NCBI RefSeq assembly: GCF_900101475.1
Contig: NZ_FMZV01000002.1
Coordinates: 372,001-436,000 of the forward strand
DNA from: Ruegeria marina
GTDB lineage: Bacteria > Pseudomonadota > Alphaproteobacteria > Rhodobacterales > Rhodobacteraceae
Direction of reading: 5' to 3'
DNA length: 64,000 nucleotides
The notes under the pieces were generated by a model that was given only the letters and a program-made list of their open reading frames with translations, was not told the DNA's origin and did no database searches. The stretch's first letter is position 1. Every line of letters starts with the position of its first letter. This document shows positions 51,123 to 60,562 of this stretch, piece by piece. Both the position numbers and the translations under genes were made by a program.

Positions 51123-53123
51123 ATGTCGCAGACGCAGAAAGACATTCAGACCGCAGGCGCCGCCCGAAAGGCCGATCGTCCCTGGCTGATCCGCACCTAC
51201 GCGGGCCACTCGACCGCCAGCAAATCGAACGCGCTCTACCGGTCGAACCTTTCCAAGGGGCAGACAGGGCTTTCCGTTGCCTTCGATCTACCGACCCAGA
51301 CCGGCTACGACAGCGATCACGTACTGGCGCGGGGCGAAGTGGGCAAGGTCGGCGTACCGGTTTGCCATCTGGGCGACATGCGTATGCTGTTCGACCAGAT
51401 CCCGCTGGAGCAGATGAACACCTCGATGACGATCAACGCCACGGCCCCTTGGCTCCTGGCGCTCTACATCGCCGTGGCCGAGGAGCAAGGCGCAGACATC
51501 TCGAAACTGCAAGGCACCGTCCAGAACGACCTGATCAAGGAATACCTCAGCCGCGGCACCTATATCTGCCCGCCTAAACCCTCGCTCAAGATGATCGCGG
51601 ACGTGGCCGAGTACTGCTATACCAACGTGCCCAAATGGAACCCGATGAACGTGTGTTCCTATCACCTGCAAGAGGCGGGCGCGACACCGGAACAGGAACT
51701 GGCCTATGCACTGGCCACCGCCATCGCCGTGTTGGACGAATTGAAGCCCCGCGTCCCGGCCGAGGATTTTCCGGCGCTCTGCGGCCGTATCTCCTTCTTC
51801 GTGAACGCGGGCATCCGGTTTGTCACCGAGATGTGCAAGATGCGCGCCTTTGTCGATCTCTGGGATGAAATCCTGGAAACCCGTTACGGCATCGCCGACC
51901 CGAAATTCCGCCGCTTCCGCTACGGGGTGCAGGTCAACAGCCTGGGCCTGACCGAACAGCAGCCGGAAAACAACGTCTACCGCATCCTGATCGAAATGCT
52001 CGCCGTCACCCTGTCGAAAAAGGCCCGCGCCCGCGCCGTGCAACTCCCTGCCTGGAATGAGGCGCTGGGTCTGCCCCGTCCCTGGGACCAGCAATGGTCG
52101 ATGCGGATGCAACAGATCCTCGCTTATGAAACCGACCTTCTGGAATACGGTGACCTGTTCGACGGCAATCCGGTCGTGGATGCCAAGGTCGAAGAATTGA
52201 AAGCCGGCGCGCGTGCGGAACTCGCCAACCTGGACTCGATGGGCGGGGCTGTGACCTCGATCGAATACATGAAATCGCGGCTGGTGGAGGCCAATGCCGA
52301 ACGGCTCAACAGGATCGAACGCAACGAAACGGTTGTCGTTGGCGTGAACCGCTGGACCGAGGGCGAACCTTCGCCCCTCCAAACAGAAGATGGTGGTATC
52401 ATGGTCGTGGACCCCGCGGTCGAACAGGAGCAGATCGCACGGCTTGACAGTTGGCGCCGCGACCGGGATGACCGTACGGTGCAGGAGGCGCTTGCCGCGC
52501 TGCGCGAGGCAGCCAGAACCGGTGCCAACGTGATGGAACCTTCGATCGCGGCGGCCAAGGCCGGGGTCACCACCGGCGAATGGGCCGAAGAAATGCGCAA
52601 GGCTTTTGGCACCTATCGTGGTCCAACCGGCGTATCCGGCTCGGTATCGAACAAGACCGAAGGACTGGAAGAAATCCGTGGTCGCGTTGACGCAGTCAGC
52701 GACCGGCTGGGTCGCCGGCTCAAGTTCCTCGTCGGCAAACCCGGTCTCGACGGTCATTCCAACGGGGCTGAACAGATCGCGTTCCGCGCCCGCGATTGCG
52801 GCATGGACATCAGCTATGACGGTATCCGCCTGACACCAGAAGAAATCGTTCAGGCCGCACTGGATCAGAACGCCCATGTGATCGGGCTGTCGATCCTTTC
52901 CGGCAGCCATCTGCCGTTGGTGCAGGATGTGATGAATGGACTGCGCGGTGCCGGGCTGGATCACATACCAGTCCTCGTCGGCGGGATTATCCCGGAAGAA
53001 GATGCGCGCAAGCTTCAATCCATGGGAGTTTCAAAGATCTATACCCCGAAAGACTTCGAATTGAATTCGATAATGATGGATATTGTGACGCTTTTGGAAG
53101 AAAGCGATATTGCAGCAGAGTAA
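51123..53123 (+). CDS. ecm: Ethylmalonyl-CoA mutase
   Basis: Adenosylcobalamin-dependent mutase turning (2R)-ethylmalonyl-CoA into (2S)-methylsuccinyl-CoA. The 666 residues show the methylmalonyl-CoA-mutase large domain (GLSVAFDLPTQTGYDSDHV, FFVNAGIRFVTEMCKMRAFVDLW) and a C-terminal B12 domain with D543-x-H545-x-x-G (GLDGHSNGAEQI), LSILSGSHL and VLVGGIIP. RSNLSKGQTGLSVAFDLPTQTG, with no linked small subunit gene, is typical of Ecm. ATG 51123 lies nine bases after GAGG; an ATG at 51036 precedes the promoter. CobU in this window supplies its cofactor. Confidence 0.96.
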   Translation: MSQTQKDIQTAGAARKADRPWLIRTYAGHSTASKSNALYRSNLSKGQTGLSVAFDLPTQTGYDSDHVLARGEVGKVGVPVCHLGDMRMLFDQIPLEQMNTSMTINATAPWLLALYIAVAEEQGADISKLQGTVQNDLIKEYLSRGTYICPPKPSLKMIADVAEYCYTNVPKWNPMNVCSYHLQEAGATPEQELAYALATAIAVLDELKPRVPAEDFPALCGRISFFVNAGIRFVTEMCKMRAFVDLWDEILETRYGIADPKFRRFRYGVQVNSLGLTEQQPENNVYRILIEMLAVTLSKKARARAVQLPAWNEALGLPRPWDQQWSMRMQQILAYETDLLEYGDLFDGNPVVDAKVEELKAGARAELANLDSMGGAVTSIEYMKSRLVEANAERLNRIERNETVVVGVNRWTEGEPSPLQTEDGGIMVVDPAVEQEQIARLDSWRRDRDDRTVQEALAALREAARTGANVMEPSIAAAKAGVTTGEWAEEMRKAFGTYRGPTGVSGSVSNKTEGLEEIRGRVDAVSDRLGRRLKFLVGKPGLDGHSNGAEQIAFRARDCGMDISYDGIRLTPEEIVQAALDQNAHVIGLSILSGSHLPLVQDVMNGLRGAGLDHIPVLVGGIIPEEDARKLQSMGVSKIYTPKDFELNSIMMDIVTLLEESDIAAE

Positions 53124-53171
53124 AACTGTCGATTTTCCAGAATGATGCTGAAGTGCGTCTGTAATTGCGAT

Positions 53172-53198
53172 AAATGTGGCGCGAACAACGCCACATTT
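53172..53198 (+). terminator. Terminator of ecm
   Basis: AAATGTGGCG and CGCCACATTT form a ten-base-pair stem with a seven-base loop, followed by CTTGC. It lies 48 bases past the ecm stop. The remaining 53124-53234 gap shows nothing else. Confidence 0.75.
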
Positions 53199-53234
53199 CT
53201 TGCATTTGGCGACCAACAATAAACGGAGCACAAA

Positions 53235-53552
53235 ATGGGAATCGACCTCAGCGGCATGTCGCGCAAGGAACTGGTGGACCTGCGGTCGAAATTGGATGCC
53301 GCGATCAAGAACGCCGAACAACGCGAGCGACAGGAGGCCTTGAAAGCGGCTGAAAAAGCCGCCGCCGAATTCGGGTTTTCGCTTGCCGAGCTTTCAGCCG
53401 AAGCGCGAAAGTCGACCAAAGGCACGAAAGCCAGGGCGAAGTACCGCAATCCTGCGGACCCCGAGCAGACATGGTCCGGGCGTGGGCGCAAACCACAATG
53501 GATTCATGATGCGTTGCATTCGGGCGCGGATATTTCCGATCTGGAAATCTGA
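53235..53552 (+). CDS. H-NS histone family protein
   Basis: 105-residue nucleoid protein: an N-terminal coiled coil (SRKELVDLRSKLDAAIKNAEQRERQEALKAAEKAAAEFGF) for dimerisation and a C-terminal DNA-binding motif, KYRNPADPEQTWSGRGRKPQWI, which fits the H-NS core form. Such proteins (HvrA-like in Rhodobacter) bind AT-rich DNA and silence or modulate genes. GGAGC precedes the ATG. Nearby AT-rich leaders (ccr, ecm) would be natural targets, though this is speculation. Confidence 0.9.
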   Translation: MGIDLSGMSRKELVDLRSKLDAAIKNAEQRERQEALKAAEKAAAEFGFSLAELSAEARKSTKGTKARAKYRNPADPEQTWSGRGRKPQWIHDALHSGADISDLEI

Positions 53553-53569
53553 AGCGGAAGTAGTTGCAC

Positions 53570-54277
53570 ATGACGATTCACATTGGCGCTGAAAAAGGCG
53601 AAATAGCCGAGACTGTCCTGTTGCCCGGCGACCCCTACAGGGCGAAGTGGGCGGCCGAGACATTTCTGACCGATGTAAAACTCGTCAATCAGGTGCGCGG
53701 AATGCTGGGTTTTACCGGTTTCTGGAAAGGAAACCGGGTTACCATTCACGGTTCGGGCATGGGAATGCCATCGCTGTCAATCTATGTTAACGAGTTGATC
53801 AGGGATTACGGCGCGAAAACACTGATCCGGATTGGCTCGTGCGGCGCAATGCAGACTTCGGTCGCGGTACAGGACGTGATTCTGGCCATGACTGCATCCA
53901 CTCTCAGCACACCGTCTAGCGGAATTTTCCGTGAATTGAATTATGCGCCTTGCGCTGATTGGTCGTTGCTCAGCGCGGCTGCCAAGACTGCCGCGGAAAA
54001 AGGCGTGAAAACGCATGTCGGCGGGATCTATTCTTCGGACGTCTTCTACGATGAACGTCCTGATCTGAACGAACAGATGGTTCGGCACGGTATCCTGGGC
54101 GTCGAAATGGAAGCGGCCGAACTCTATATCCTGGCCGCGCGGCACAAATGCCGGGCACTGGCGGTTCTGACCGTCTCGGATCACCTGCTGACCGGAGAGG
54201 CACTTGCCAGCGCAGATCGTGAAACCGGCTTCGGAGACATGGTCGATATCGCACTGAACGCCGCGTTCCCGTCCTGA
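53570..54277 (+). CDS. deoD: Purine-nucleoside phosphorylase, DeoD type
   Basis: Cleaves purine nucleosides to base and ribose-1-phosphate. The 235 residues include [74 protein letters not shown] and [16 protein letters not shown] with the nucleoside-binding Glu pair, then TVSDHL with the catalytic Asp. ATG 53570 follows GGAAG. It may use nucleosides taken up by the BMP transporter at 36.6 kb. It lies 17 bases after the H-NS gene. Confidence 0.95.
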   Translation: MTIHIGAEKGEIAETVLLPGDPYRAKWAAETFLTDVKLVNQVRGMLGFTGFWKGNRVTIHGSGMGMPSLSIYVNELIRDYGAKTLIRIGSCGAMQTSVAVQDVILAMTASTLSTPSSGIFRELNYAPCADWSLLSAAAKTAAEKGVKTHVGGIYSSDVFYDERPDLNEQMVRHGILGVEMEAAELYILAARHKCRALAVLTVSDHLLTGEALASADRETGFGDMVDIALNAAFPS

Positions 54278-54293
54278 AGCCCTGACTGACGAA

Positions 54294-54314
54294 GCGCGGC
54301 CGGAAGGGCCGCGC
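54294..54314. terminator. Hairpin between convergent deoD and DUF1989 genes
   Basis: GCGCGGCC and GGCCGCGC pair over eight bases around GGAAG. It sits 16 bases past the deoD stop and seven before the DUF1989 gene stop; it can act in both directions. Confidence 0.7.
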
Positions 54315-54321
54315 ACTTCCT

Positions 54322-55167
54322 TTACCGTCCGTGGCTGCGATCGTAGCCGTTTAAGGTTGGACTTGACCAACCGTCCAATGCGCTTTCGACCGGAGCAAAG
54401 ATCTCGACCAGCAGAGGGTGGCACGCTGCCGTGTCGGAAGAATGCTCTGACGAACAATCTCCCCCGGGGCAAGCGCTGAGATTTCCCAACAGGTCGATCT
54501 CGGCGAAAAACTCCAGATAATCTCCGGGCCGCACCGGAGATGCCTTCATGAAATATTGTCCCGTATCGCGGGTAAAACCGGTGCACATGAAGACGTTCAA
54601 CACGTCATGTACCATTGTCTCGGCCTCGTGCAGCGGCAGGCCGGTATGATCCGACAACGCCCGGGTCAGGTTGGAATGACAGCAATGATGGTAATGCCCG
54701 CCCGCCAGCAGGTTTCCAGTGTAAGGATCGCAGCGGGTGCCGATCACGTCATGTACCGAGCCACCATACTGATCGATCCCGTACCAGCCCAACGTATCCT
54801 CGATGATCGTCGCCATCGGACGCAGATAGGGAAGGTTCGACCAAAGCCGCTCGCCGGTGGTCACATGCGTACCGTGCAGCGCCCGCGTCTTGCCCGAAAA
54901 AAACCGTTCGGACAGGTCATGCAGGTTGTGCAGGTTCAGGTCGCCGACCTGCGGCCCCTCGACCGAGCTGATGCGAAAGAACCGCCCGGCCTGCACCTCG
55001 AAACACCGGCCCTCACGTGGCGGAACCAGCACCTCGGATACCTTCTCTGCCCCCACCCGCGCGTCACGGTACAGGGCCAGATCGGGTTTAGGCAAAGTTT
55101 CGTTGGGATAGCAGATCACCGGCGTTATGGAACGGCGGGCATCCGCGTCTGGGGGGGCTTCTGTCAT
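54322..55167 (-). CDS. DUF1989 (urea carboxylase-associated type) protein
   Basis: 281-residue protein with the DUF1989 core: VQAGRFFRISSVEGPQVGDLNLHNLHD, THVTTGERLWSNLPYLRPMATIIEDTLGW, HDVIGTRCDPY, HYHHCCHSNLTRAL and VRPGDYLEFFAEIDLLGNLSACPGGDC. Several Cys and His look like metal ligands. The family includes the carboxyguanidine deiminase subunits CgdA/CgdB. Here it is a single gene next to an ornithine-decarboxylase-family gene, so action on a guanidino or amino compound is possible. Exact reaction unknown. Confidence 0.8.
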   Translation of the reverse strand: MTEAPPDADARRSITPVICYPNETLPKPDLALYRDARVGAEKVSEVLVPPREGRCFEVQAGRFFRISSVEGPQVGDLNLHNLHDLSERFFSGKTRALHGTHVTTGERLWSNLPYLRPMATIIEDTLGWYGIDQYGGSVHDVIGTRCDPYTGNLLAGGHYHHCCHSNLTRALSDHTGLPLHEAETMVHDVLNVFMCTGFTRDTGQYFMKASPVRPGDYLEFFAEIDLLGNLSACPGGDCSSEHSSDTAACHPLLVEIFAPVESALDGWSSPTLNGYDRSHGR

Positions 55168-55208
55168 GGGGCGATCACCTGTCAGCTGTCCACCCCATAA
55201 AGCCGCTA

Positions 55209-55238
55209 GTCGGGCAACAGCGCAAGACCGTGCCCGAC
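55209..55238 (-). terminator. Hairpin after the decarboxylase gene
   Basis: GTCGGGCA and TGCCCGAC pair over eight bases with a 14-base loop, ten bases past the decarboxylase stop on the reverse strand. It lies in the 80-base gap before the DUF1989 gene. There is no T-run. Confidence 0.5.
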
Positions 55239-55247
55239 CAGGACAGC

Positions 55248-56417
55248 TCAGATCGCGACAACGTCAAGCGGCGGGAAACCGTTGAACCCGACGCTGGCAT
55301 AGGTCGACGTATAAGCACCGCAGTTGCGGATGATGATCCGATCGCCATCGCGCAGGCCCAATGGCAATTGCACCGGCTTCTTTTCATAGAGCACATCGGC
55401 GCTGTCGCACGAGGGCCCTGCCAGAATGCAGGGGCCGGTCGGCTCGTGCTCGCGCTCGGTCAGGAACTGGTAGCGGATCGCCTCGTCCATGGTCTCGGCA
55501 AGGCCCGAGAACTTGCCGATGTCCAGGTAAACCCAGCGATGCAGGTCATTGCTGGATTTGCGTGAAACCAGAAGAACTTCGGCGGCGATCGCGCCAGCCT
55601 CGGCCACCATGCCCCTGCCCGGTTCGGCCATGACATGGGGGACATCGCCGAACCGCTCGGTCACAAGGCGGATCACCTCGGCAGCATAAAGCTCGGGCGC
55701 ATCCACTTCCTGACCGTAAAACGCTGGGAAGCCGCCCCCGATGTTCAGCAGGCTCAGATCGTGCCCGGCCGCGCGTGCGGCGTGCCAGACGGTTGCGACC
55801 TGATCCAGTACAGGCACCCACATCCCGGCGCGGCGGGTTTGCGAGCCGACATGGAACGACAGGCCAACCGGGTCCAGACCAACGGACCGTGCGTAGTCCA
55901 ACACCGCGATCGCCTTGTCCGGCGCACATCCGAACTTGCGGCTCAGCGGCCAGTCGGCCTCGCAAGCCTCAACGATCATGCGGATATAGACCTTTGCGCC
56001 CGGCGCATGGGCCGCGATCTTGTCCAGTTCCTCCTCGGCATCCGCAGCGAACAGGGTCACTCCGACCGCATACGCCCAAGCGATATCGGCGGGCTTCTTC
56101 ACGGTATTGCCAAAGGAAATCCGGTCGGCCGAGGCACCGGCGGCGAGGCACAGCTCGATCTCGGCGCGCGAAGCGGCATCAAAATTGCTTCCAAGCCGCG
56201 CCAGCGTCTCGAGGATCTCGGGCAACGGGTTTGCCTTGACTGCGTAGTGGATACGCGCACGGCCCAGTCCCTGCGCCAGGGCGGCGAACTGGCGAGCCAC
56301 AGTCTCGGTATCGATCACCAATGTCGGCCGCTCGAAACGGTTGGTCAGGATAAAGGTTTCTGCACGGGACAGAGTCGAGACTTCACGGGCCAAGGGCCCG
56401 GTTACGAAAGCGTTCAT
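55248..56417 (-). CDS. Ornithine/lysine decarboxylase family enzyme (fold type III)
   Basis: PLP decarboxylase of 389 residues like eukaryotic-type ornithine decarboxylase. The PLP lysine is K61 in YAVKANP, HVGSQTRRAGMW is the phosphate region, NIGGGFPAFYG and AEPGRGMVAEAG bind PLP, and GPSCDSADVLYEKKPVQLPLGLRDGD has the catalytic Cys. It probably makes putrescine from ornithine, though lysine is possible. ATG 56417 follows GGAG by six bases; ATG 56423 is an alternative. The 56418-56594 gap upstream shows no other feature. Confidence 0.9.
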   Translation of the reverse strand: MNAFVTGPLAREVSTLSRAETFILTNRFERPTLVIDTETVARQFAALAQGLGRARIHYAVKANPLPEILETLARLGSNFDAASRAEIELCLAAGASADRISFGNTVKKPADIAWAYAVGVTLFAADAEEELDKIAAHAPGAKVYIRMIVEACEADWPLSRKFGCAPDKAIAVLDYARSVGLDPVGLSFHVGSQTRRAGMWVPVLDQVATVWHAARAAGHDLSLLNIGGGFPAFYGQEVDAPELYAAEVIRLVTERFGDVPHVMAEPGRGMVAEAGAIAAEVLLVSRKSSNDLHRWVYLDIGKFSGLAETMDEAIRYQFLTEREHEPTGPCILAGPSCDSADVLYEKKPVQLPLGLRDGDRIIIRNCGAYTSTYASVGFNGFPPLDVVAI

Positions 56418-56594
56418 GGTCATCTCCAACAGAAGCGAGCGGGTCGCGTGGCAAAAGTGGAGACGTTACCGTCGCTGCGTAACCATAGGGTGCGTCCCTT
56501 GCGACAGAGGCGCGTGCGTTGGCGTCTTGATCCGCCATATCGGGCAGACATCGAGTCGTTTCAAGAAGAAATTTCGCAGCCCGGATGATTTTTT

Positions 56595-56801
56595 TCAGGG
56601 GCCCGAATTCGATGTTTGAACGCAACAGGTTGGGGACTTGTCCACACCGCCCCGAGCGCGTCCGCCACAATAGGCGCAATACCATTCGTCCGCGCCCCGA
56701 TCCAGCCGCCAGCGGCAATTGCGGGTCAGTGTCGTGGTGCGGGAACGCCAAAGGAAGTATCCGAACACTCCCAGCGCCATGAGCAAAAGAAGGACAGGCA
56801 T
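56595..56801 (-). CDS. Small membrane protein with C-terminal Cys pair
   Basis: 68-residue protein. Residues 1-19 form a membrane helix (MPVLLLLMALGVFGYFLW), followed by TRNCRWRLDRGADEWYCAYCGG, where C42-x-x-C45 looks like half a zinc site with another C near the end. The NCRWR-then-CxxC layout recurs in short roseobacter proteins of unknown role as I recall them. There is no clear ribosome site upstream. The end of the frame (TCCVQTSNSGP) is less typical. Confidence 0.6.
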   Translation of the reverse strand: MPVLLLLMALGVFGYFLWRSRTTTLTRNCRWRLDRGADEWYCAYCGGRARGGVDKSPTCCVQTSNSGP

Positions 56802-56844
56802 TCCCCCGTCCTATCTGTTTGTTTCGGTCCGGGCAATTCCAGGA

Positions 56845-56997
56845 TCAGCGTGCGTTGGCGTATTGGAACAACTCCAACCGCTCTTCCCGATGCTCAATCA
56901 ATCTTTCAGGGGTGAAATAGGCCCAAGCCTGCTCCAACAGAAACAGCGCTTCCTGCCTGGAGATCCTGGATTTCATTGAATGGTCTGCAGTGTTCAT
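56845..56997 (-). CDS. 50-residue hypothetical protein
   Basis: Short ORF reading MNTADHSMKSRISRQEALFL, then LEQAWAYFTPERLIEHREER and LELFQYANAR. It has AAAGGA eight bases before the ATG and helical, charged composition. The AWAYFTPE and LFQYANA pieces resemble a short family common in Rhodobacterales, but I cannot confirm it. It lies between the sdhB terminator and the small membrane protein gene. Function unknown. Confidence 0.5.
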   Translation of the reverse strand: MNTADHSMKSRISRQEALFLLEQAWAYFTPERLIEHREERLELFQYANAR

Positions 56998-57128
56998 GGG
57001 CGTCATCCTTTTTATCAGAATTGGCCCTCCCTATATTCCATTCTAGACGATCAAGGCGCGGAGTGCACCCCTCAGTCTCGCAACCTTGGCATGCGTCAAA
57101 ATCAAGGGCAAGCGCCCAGAATCCAAAA

Positions 57129-57152
57129 CGGGTCCGCCATCCGGCGGACCCG
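57129..57152 (-). terminator. Terminator of the sdh operon
   Basis: CGGGTCCGCC and GGCGGACCCG form a perfect ten-base-pair stem with a four-base loop, 24 bases past the sdhB stop. On the reverse strand it is followed by TTTTGG. Confidence 0.85.
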
Positions 57153-57176
57153 CTGCAAAAAACACTGGCGCAGCGC

Positions 57177-57956
57177 TCAGACGGCGCGCTCAACCATCAT
57201 CTTCTTGATCTCGGCAATTGCCTTTGCCGGGTTCAGACCCTTGGGACAGGTCTTGGCGCAGTTCATGATCGTGTGACAGCGATACAGCTTGAACGGATCT
57301 TCGAGCTGATCCAGGCGCTCGCCCGTCGCTTCGTCGCGGCTGTCGATGATCCAGCGATAGGCATGGAGCAGCGCGGCCGGCCCAAGATAGCGGTCGCCGT
57401 TCCACCAGTAGCTGGGGCAGGAGGTGGAGCAGGACGCACACATCACGCATTCATAAAGGCCGTCGAGTTTCTTGCGATCCTCGATCGACTGCTTCCATTC
57501 CTTTGCCGGGCGGTTCGTCTTGGTCTCAAGCCACGGCATGATCGAGGCGTGCTGAGCATAGAAATGCGTCAGGTCCGGGATCAGGTCCTTGACCACAGGC
57601 ATATGCGGCAGCGGATAGATCTTCACGTCACCCTTGATCTCGTCCATGCCATAGATGCAGGCGAGCGTATTGATCCCGTCGATGTTCATCGCACAGGAAC
57701 CGCAGATCCCTTCGCGGCAGGACCGGCGGAATGTCAGCGTCGGGTCGATCTTGTTCTTGATGTAGATGAGCGCATCCAGAACCATCGGCCCGCAGTCATC
57801 CATATCCACGAAATAGGTATCGACCCGTGGGTTCTGCCCATCGTCCGGGTTCCAGCGATAAATCTGGAACTTGCGAACATTCTTGGCGCCTTCGGGCTTG
57901 GGCCAGGTCTTGCCTGTGGTGACGCGTGAATTCTTCGGGAGGGTCAGTTGTACCAT
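57177..57956 (-). CDS. sdhB: Succinate dehydrogenase iron-sulfur subunit
   Basis: Carries electrons from the flavin subunit to quinone. The 259 residues contain the 2Fe-2S ligands [13 protein letters not shown]...LACIY, then [14 protein letters not shown] and [17 protein letters not shown] for the 4Fe-4S and 3Fe-4S clusters. It ends the sdhCDAB order on the reverse strand, twelve bases after sdhA, and is followed by a strong hairpin. It also takes the succinate produced by propionyl-CoA in the ethylmalonyl-CoA route. Confidence 0.98.
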   Translation of the reverse strand: MVQLTLPKNSRVTTGKTWPKPEGAKNVRKFQIYRWNPDDGQNPRVDTYFVDMDDCGPMVLDALIYIKNKIDPTLTFRRSCREGICGSCAMNIDGINTLACIYGMDEIKGDVKIYPLPHMPVVKDLIPDLTHFYAQHASIMPWLETKTNRPAKEWKQSIEDRKKLDGLYECVMCASCSTSCPSYWWNGDRYLGPAALLHAYRWIIDSRDEATGERLDQLEDPFKLYRCHTIMNCAKTCPKGLNPAKAIAEIKKMMVERAV

Positions 57957-57968
57957 GGTTTCCTCTCC

Positions 57969-59774
57969 TTAGAAGGTCCGCGCCTTGGGCGCGATTTTCT
58001 TCAGGCTGATCCCGCCCTGCTCTTCGGTGGTCAGCGGATCGACGACAACCGGACGATAGCTCAGATCCACCTTGTTGCCTTCGACCCGGGCCACTGTGTG
58101 AACGCGCCAGTTCTCATCATCACGGGCGGTGAAATCCTCGTGCGCATGGGCGCCACGGCTCTCCTTGCGCGCCTCGGCACCGACGATGGTGGCCAGCGCG
58201 TTCGGCATCAGGTTGGTCAGTTCCAGCGTTTCCATCAGGTCGCTGTTCCAGACCAGACTGCGATCGGTCACGCTCAGATCGTCCATCTTGGCGGCGATTG
58301 CAGTCATCTTCTCGACACCTTCGGCCATGGTCTTGGCGGTGCGGAACACGGCGGCATCGGCCTGCATCGTCTTCTGCATCTCCAGCCGCAGTTCAGCGGT
58401 GGCGATATTGCCCTTGGCATGGCGCAGCCCGTCGAACCGGTCGAAGGCCTTCTCGATCGAGGCCATGTTCAGCACCGGGTTCGAAGCGTCGCGGTCCACC
58501 ACCTTGCCGGCGCGGATCGCGGCGGCCCGGCCGAATACCACCAGGTCGATCAGCGAGTTCGAGCCCAACCGGTTCGCCCCGTGCACGCTTGCGCAGCCGG
58601 CCTCGCCCACGGCCATCAGGCCCGGAACAACCGCATTCGGGTCGGCAGCGGTCGGGTTCAGCACCTCGCCCCAGTAGTTGGTCGGAATGCCGCCCATGTT
58701 GTAATGTACCGTCGGCAGAACCGGGATCGGCTCTTTGGTCACATCAACGCCGGCAAAGATCTTGGCGCTTTCCGAAATCCCCGGCAGCCGTTCCGCCAGC
58801 GCCTCGGCCGGCAGGTGGCTCAGGTTCAGGTGGATGTGATCGCCATCCTTGCCCACGCCCCGGCCTTCGCGGATTTCCATCGTCATCGAGCGGCTGACAT
58901 AGTCGCGCGGCGCCAGATCCTTGTACTGGGGCGCATAGCGCTCCATGAACCGCTCGCCTTCGGAGTTGGTCAGATACCCGCCCTCGCCACGCGCGCCTTC
59001 GGTGATCAGGCAGCCCGAGCCGTAGATGCCGGTCGGGTGGAACTGCACGAATTCCATGTCTTGCAACGCAAGACCCGCGCGGGCCACCATGCCGCCGCCG
59101 TCGCCCGTGCAGGTATGCGCCGAGGTGGCGCTGAAATAAGCGCGGCCATACCCGCCGGTCGCCAGCACCACCATCTTGGCATTGAACACGTGGAAGGTGC
59201 CGTCATCCAGTTTCCAGCACACCACGCCCTGGCATTGCCCGTCCTCGGACATGATGAGGTCGATGGCGAAATACTCGATGTAGAACTCGGCATTGTTCTT
59301 CAGCGACTGGCCATAGAGCGTGTGCAGGATCGCGTGGCCAGTACGGTCCGCGGCGGCACAGGTGCGCTGCACCGGCGGACCTTCACCGAACTCGGTGGTG
59401 TGGCCGCCAAAGGGCCGCTGATAGATCTTGCCCTCTTCGGTCCGCGAAAACGGCACACCGTAATGTTCCAACTCGTAAACCGCCTTGGGCGCCTCGCGGG
59501 CAAGGTATTCCATCGCGTCGGTATCGCCCAGCCAGTCCGACCCCTTGACGGTGTCGTACATGTGCCACTGCCAGTGGTCAGGACCCATGTTCGACAGCGA
59601 TGCCGCGATGCCACCCTGCGCGGCCACGGTGTGAGAGCGGGTCGGGAACACCTTGGTCACGCAAGCGGTGCGCAAACCCTGTTCGGCCATGCCCAGCGTC
59701 GCGCGCAGACCGGCGCCGCCGGCGCCGACCACGACAACGTCATATTCATGCGTCTCATATGCGTAAGCAGCCAT
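57969..59774 (-). CDS. sdhA: Succinate dehydrogenase flavoprotein subunit
   Basis: 601-residue catalytic subunit oxidising succinate to fumarate. The dinucleotide loop is [20 protein letters not shown], covalent-FAD His48 sits in [10 protein letters not shown], and the substrate segment includes [23 protein letters not shown] and the catalytic Arg in [12 protein letters not shown]. It lies 18 bases after sdhD. The opposite strand has a long open frame here, a high-GC artefact. Confidence 0.98.
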   Translation of the reverse strand: MAAYAYETHEYDVVVVGAGGAGLRATLGMAEQGLRTACVTKVFPTRSHTVAAQGGIAASLSNMGPDHWQWHMYDTVKGSDWLGDTDAMEYLAREAPKAVYELEHYGVPFSRTEEGKIYQRPFGGHTTEFGEGPPVQRTCAAADRTGHAILHTLYGQSLKNNAEFYIEYFAIDLIMSEDGQCQGVVCWKLDDGTFHVFNAKMVVLATGGYGRAYFSATSAHTCTGDGGGMVARAGLALQDMEFVQFHPTGIYGSGCLITEGARGEGGYLTNSEGERFMERYAPQYKDLAPRDYVSRSMTMEIREGRGVGKDGDHIHLNLSHLPAEALAERLPGISESAKIFAGVDVTKEPIPVLPTVHYNMGGIPTNYWGEVLNPTAADPNAVVPGLMAVGEAGCASVHGANRLGSNSLIDLVVFGRAAAIRAGKVVDRDASNPVLNMASIEKAFDRFDGLRHAKGNIATAELRLEMQKTMQADAAVFRTAKTMAEGVEKMTAIAAKMDDLSVTDRSLVWNSDLMETLELTNLMPNALATIVGAEARKESRGAHAHEDFTARDDENWRVHTVARVEGNKVDLSYRPVVVDPLTTEEQGGISLKKIAPKARTF

Positions 59775-59792
59775 TGTACAGAAACTCCGGTC

Positions 59793-60164
59793 TTAAAGTG
59801 CGATGCGCGCGATGGCGAACAGGCCCGTCGCCGCGGCGGCATAGGAAAGGCAGATCACCAGGATGATCAGAACCTTCTGCGACAGCCCGTGCACATAGTC
59901 CTCGATCAGCACCTGCGCACCGTCGGCGAAGTGCTTGAACCCCACGATCAGCGTCAGAGCGGCCACGATGGCCGGGAACGGGCGAGAAAAATAGTCCAGT
60001 ACAGTCTCATGCGGTTCACCCAGCACCGGACCAAAGGTAAAGACGAACAGCGGCACCAGCAGCAGCAATGCCACCGCCTGAACCTTCATCATCCAGAAGT
60101 GGTGGACACCGGATTTCGCCGAACCCATGCCCACAGCGCGTTTGCGGTCTGTCAGATAGCGCAT
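59793..60164 (-). CDS. sdhD: Succinate dehydrogenase membrane anchor subunit SdhD
   Basis: 123-residue hydrophobic anchor with three helices that helps bind haem b and quinone. MRYLTDRKRAVGMGSAKSGVHHFWMMKVQAVALLLLVPLF fits alphaproteobacterial SdhD, as does GFKHFADGAQVLIEDYVHG with the probable quinone/haem His-Asp region. ATG 60164 follows GGAGG. It starts eleven bases after the sdhC stop. Confidence 0.94.
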   Translation of the reverse strand: MRYLTDRKRAVGMGSAKSGVHHFWMMKVQAVALLLLVPLFVFTFGPVLGEPHETVLDYFSRPFPAIVAALTLIVGFKHFADGAQVLIEDYVHGLSQKVLIILVICLSYAAAATGLFAIARIAL

Positions 60165-60175
60165 CTCAGCCTCCG

Positions 60176-60562
60176 TTATGCGATGACCACGAGGGTCAGG
60201 GCTGTCAGGACAAAGGACCCGATCACAACGGCCCACCCCAGTTTTTCGGCCGTCGGCAAATCAAGGCCCAGGGCGTAGTCCCAGATCAGGTGCCGGATGC
60301 CCGCCAGCGTGTGATACCACAGGCCCCAAAGCGACGCCGCCATGACAAGATCGCCCAGAAGCGAAGTGATGACCGCGTCGGCCACCGCGAAATACTCGGG
60401 CGAGGTTGCGGCCGCGAGAAACCACCAAACGATCAGCAGCGCTGCCACAATCAGCGCGTTGCCGGTAATCCTGGTCAGTATCGAAGTGATAGAGGTCAGT
60501 TGCGGGCGATAGATCGATATATGCGGCGAAAGCGGGCGGTTGCCCCGATTGACATCGGCCAT
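60176..60562 (-). CDS. sdhC: Succinate dehydrogenase cytochrome b556 subunit SdhC
   Basis: 128-residue, three-helix subunit. RPLSPHISIYRPQLTSITSILTRITGNAL is the SdhC N-terminal signature and LWYHTLAGIRHLIWD holds the haem-ligand His. ATG 60562 follows AAAGGAG by six bases. First gene of the operon; a 217-base region with repeated palindromes lies upstream. Confidence 0.96.
   Translation of the reverse strand: MADVNRGNRPLSPHISIYRPQLTSITSILTRITGNALIVAALLIVWWFLAAATSPEYFAVADAVITSLLGDLVMAASLWGLWYHTLAGIRHLIWDYALGLDLPTAEKLGWAVVIGSFVLTALTLVVIA

Noticed and set aside
53235-53552. H-NS-like gene as sign of a horizontally acquired island
   Set aside because: Neighbours are core metabolic genes, and there is no integrase, tRNA or composition break that I can see.
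57948-60278. 776-codon open frame on the + strand opposite sdhA-sdhD
   Set aside because: It mirrors sdhBADC codon for codon, is rich in His/Gln/Arg typical of antisense GC-rich frames, has no recognisable domain, and the opposite strand is certain.
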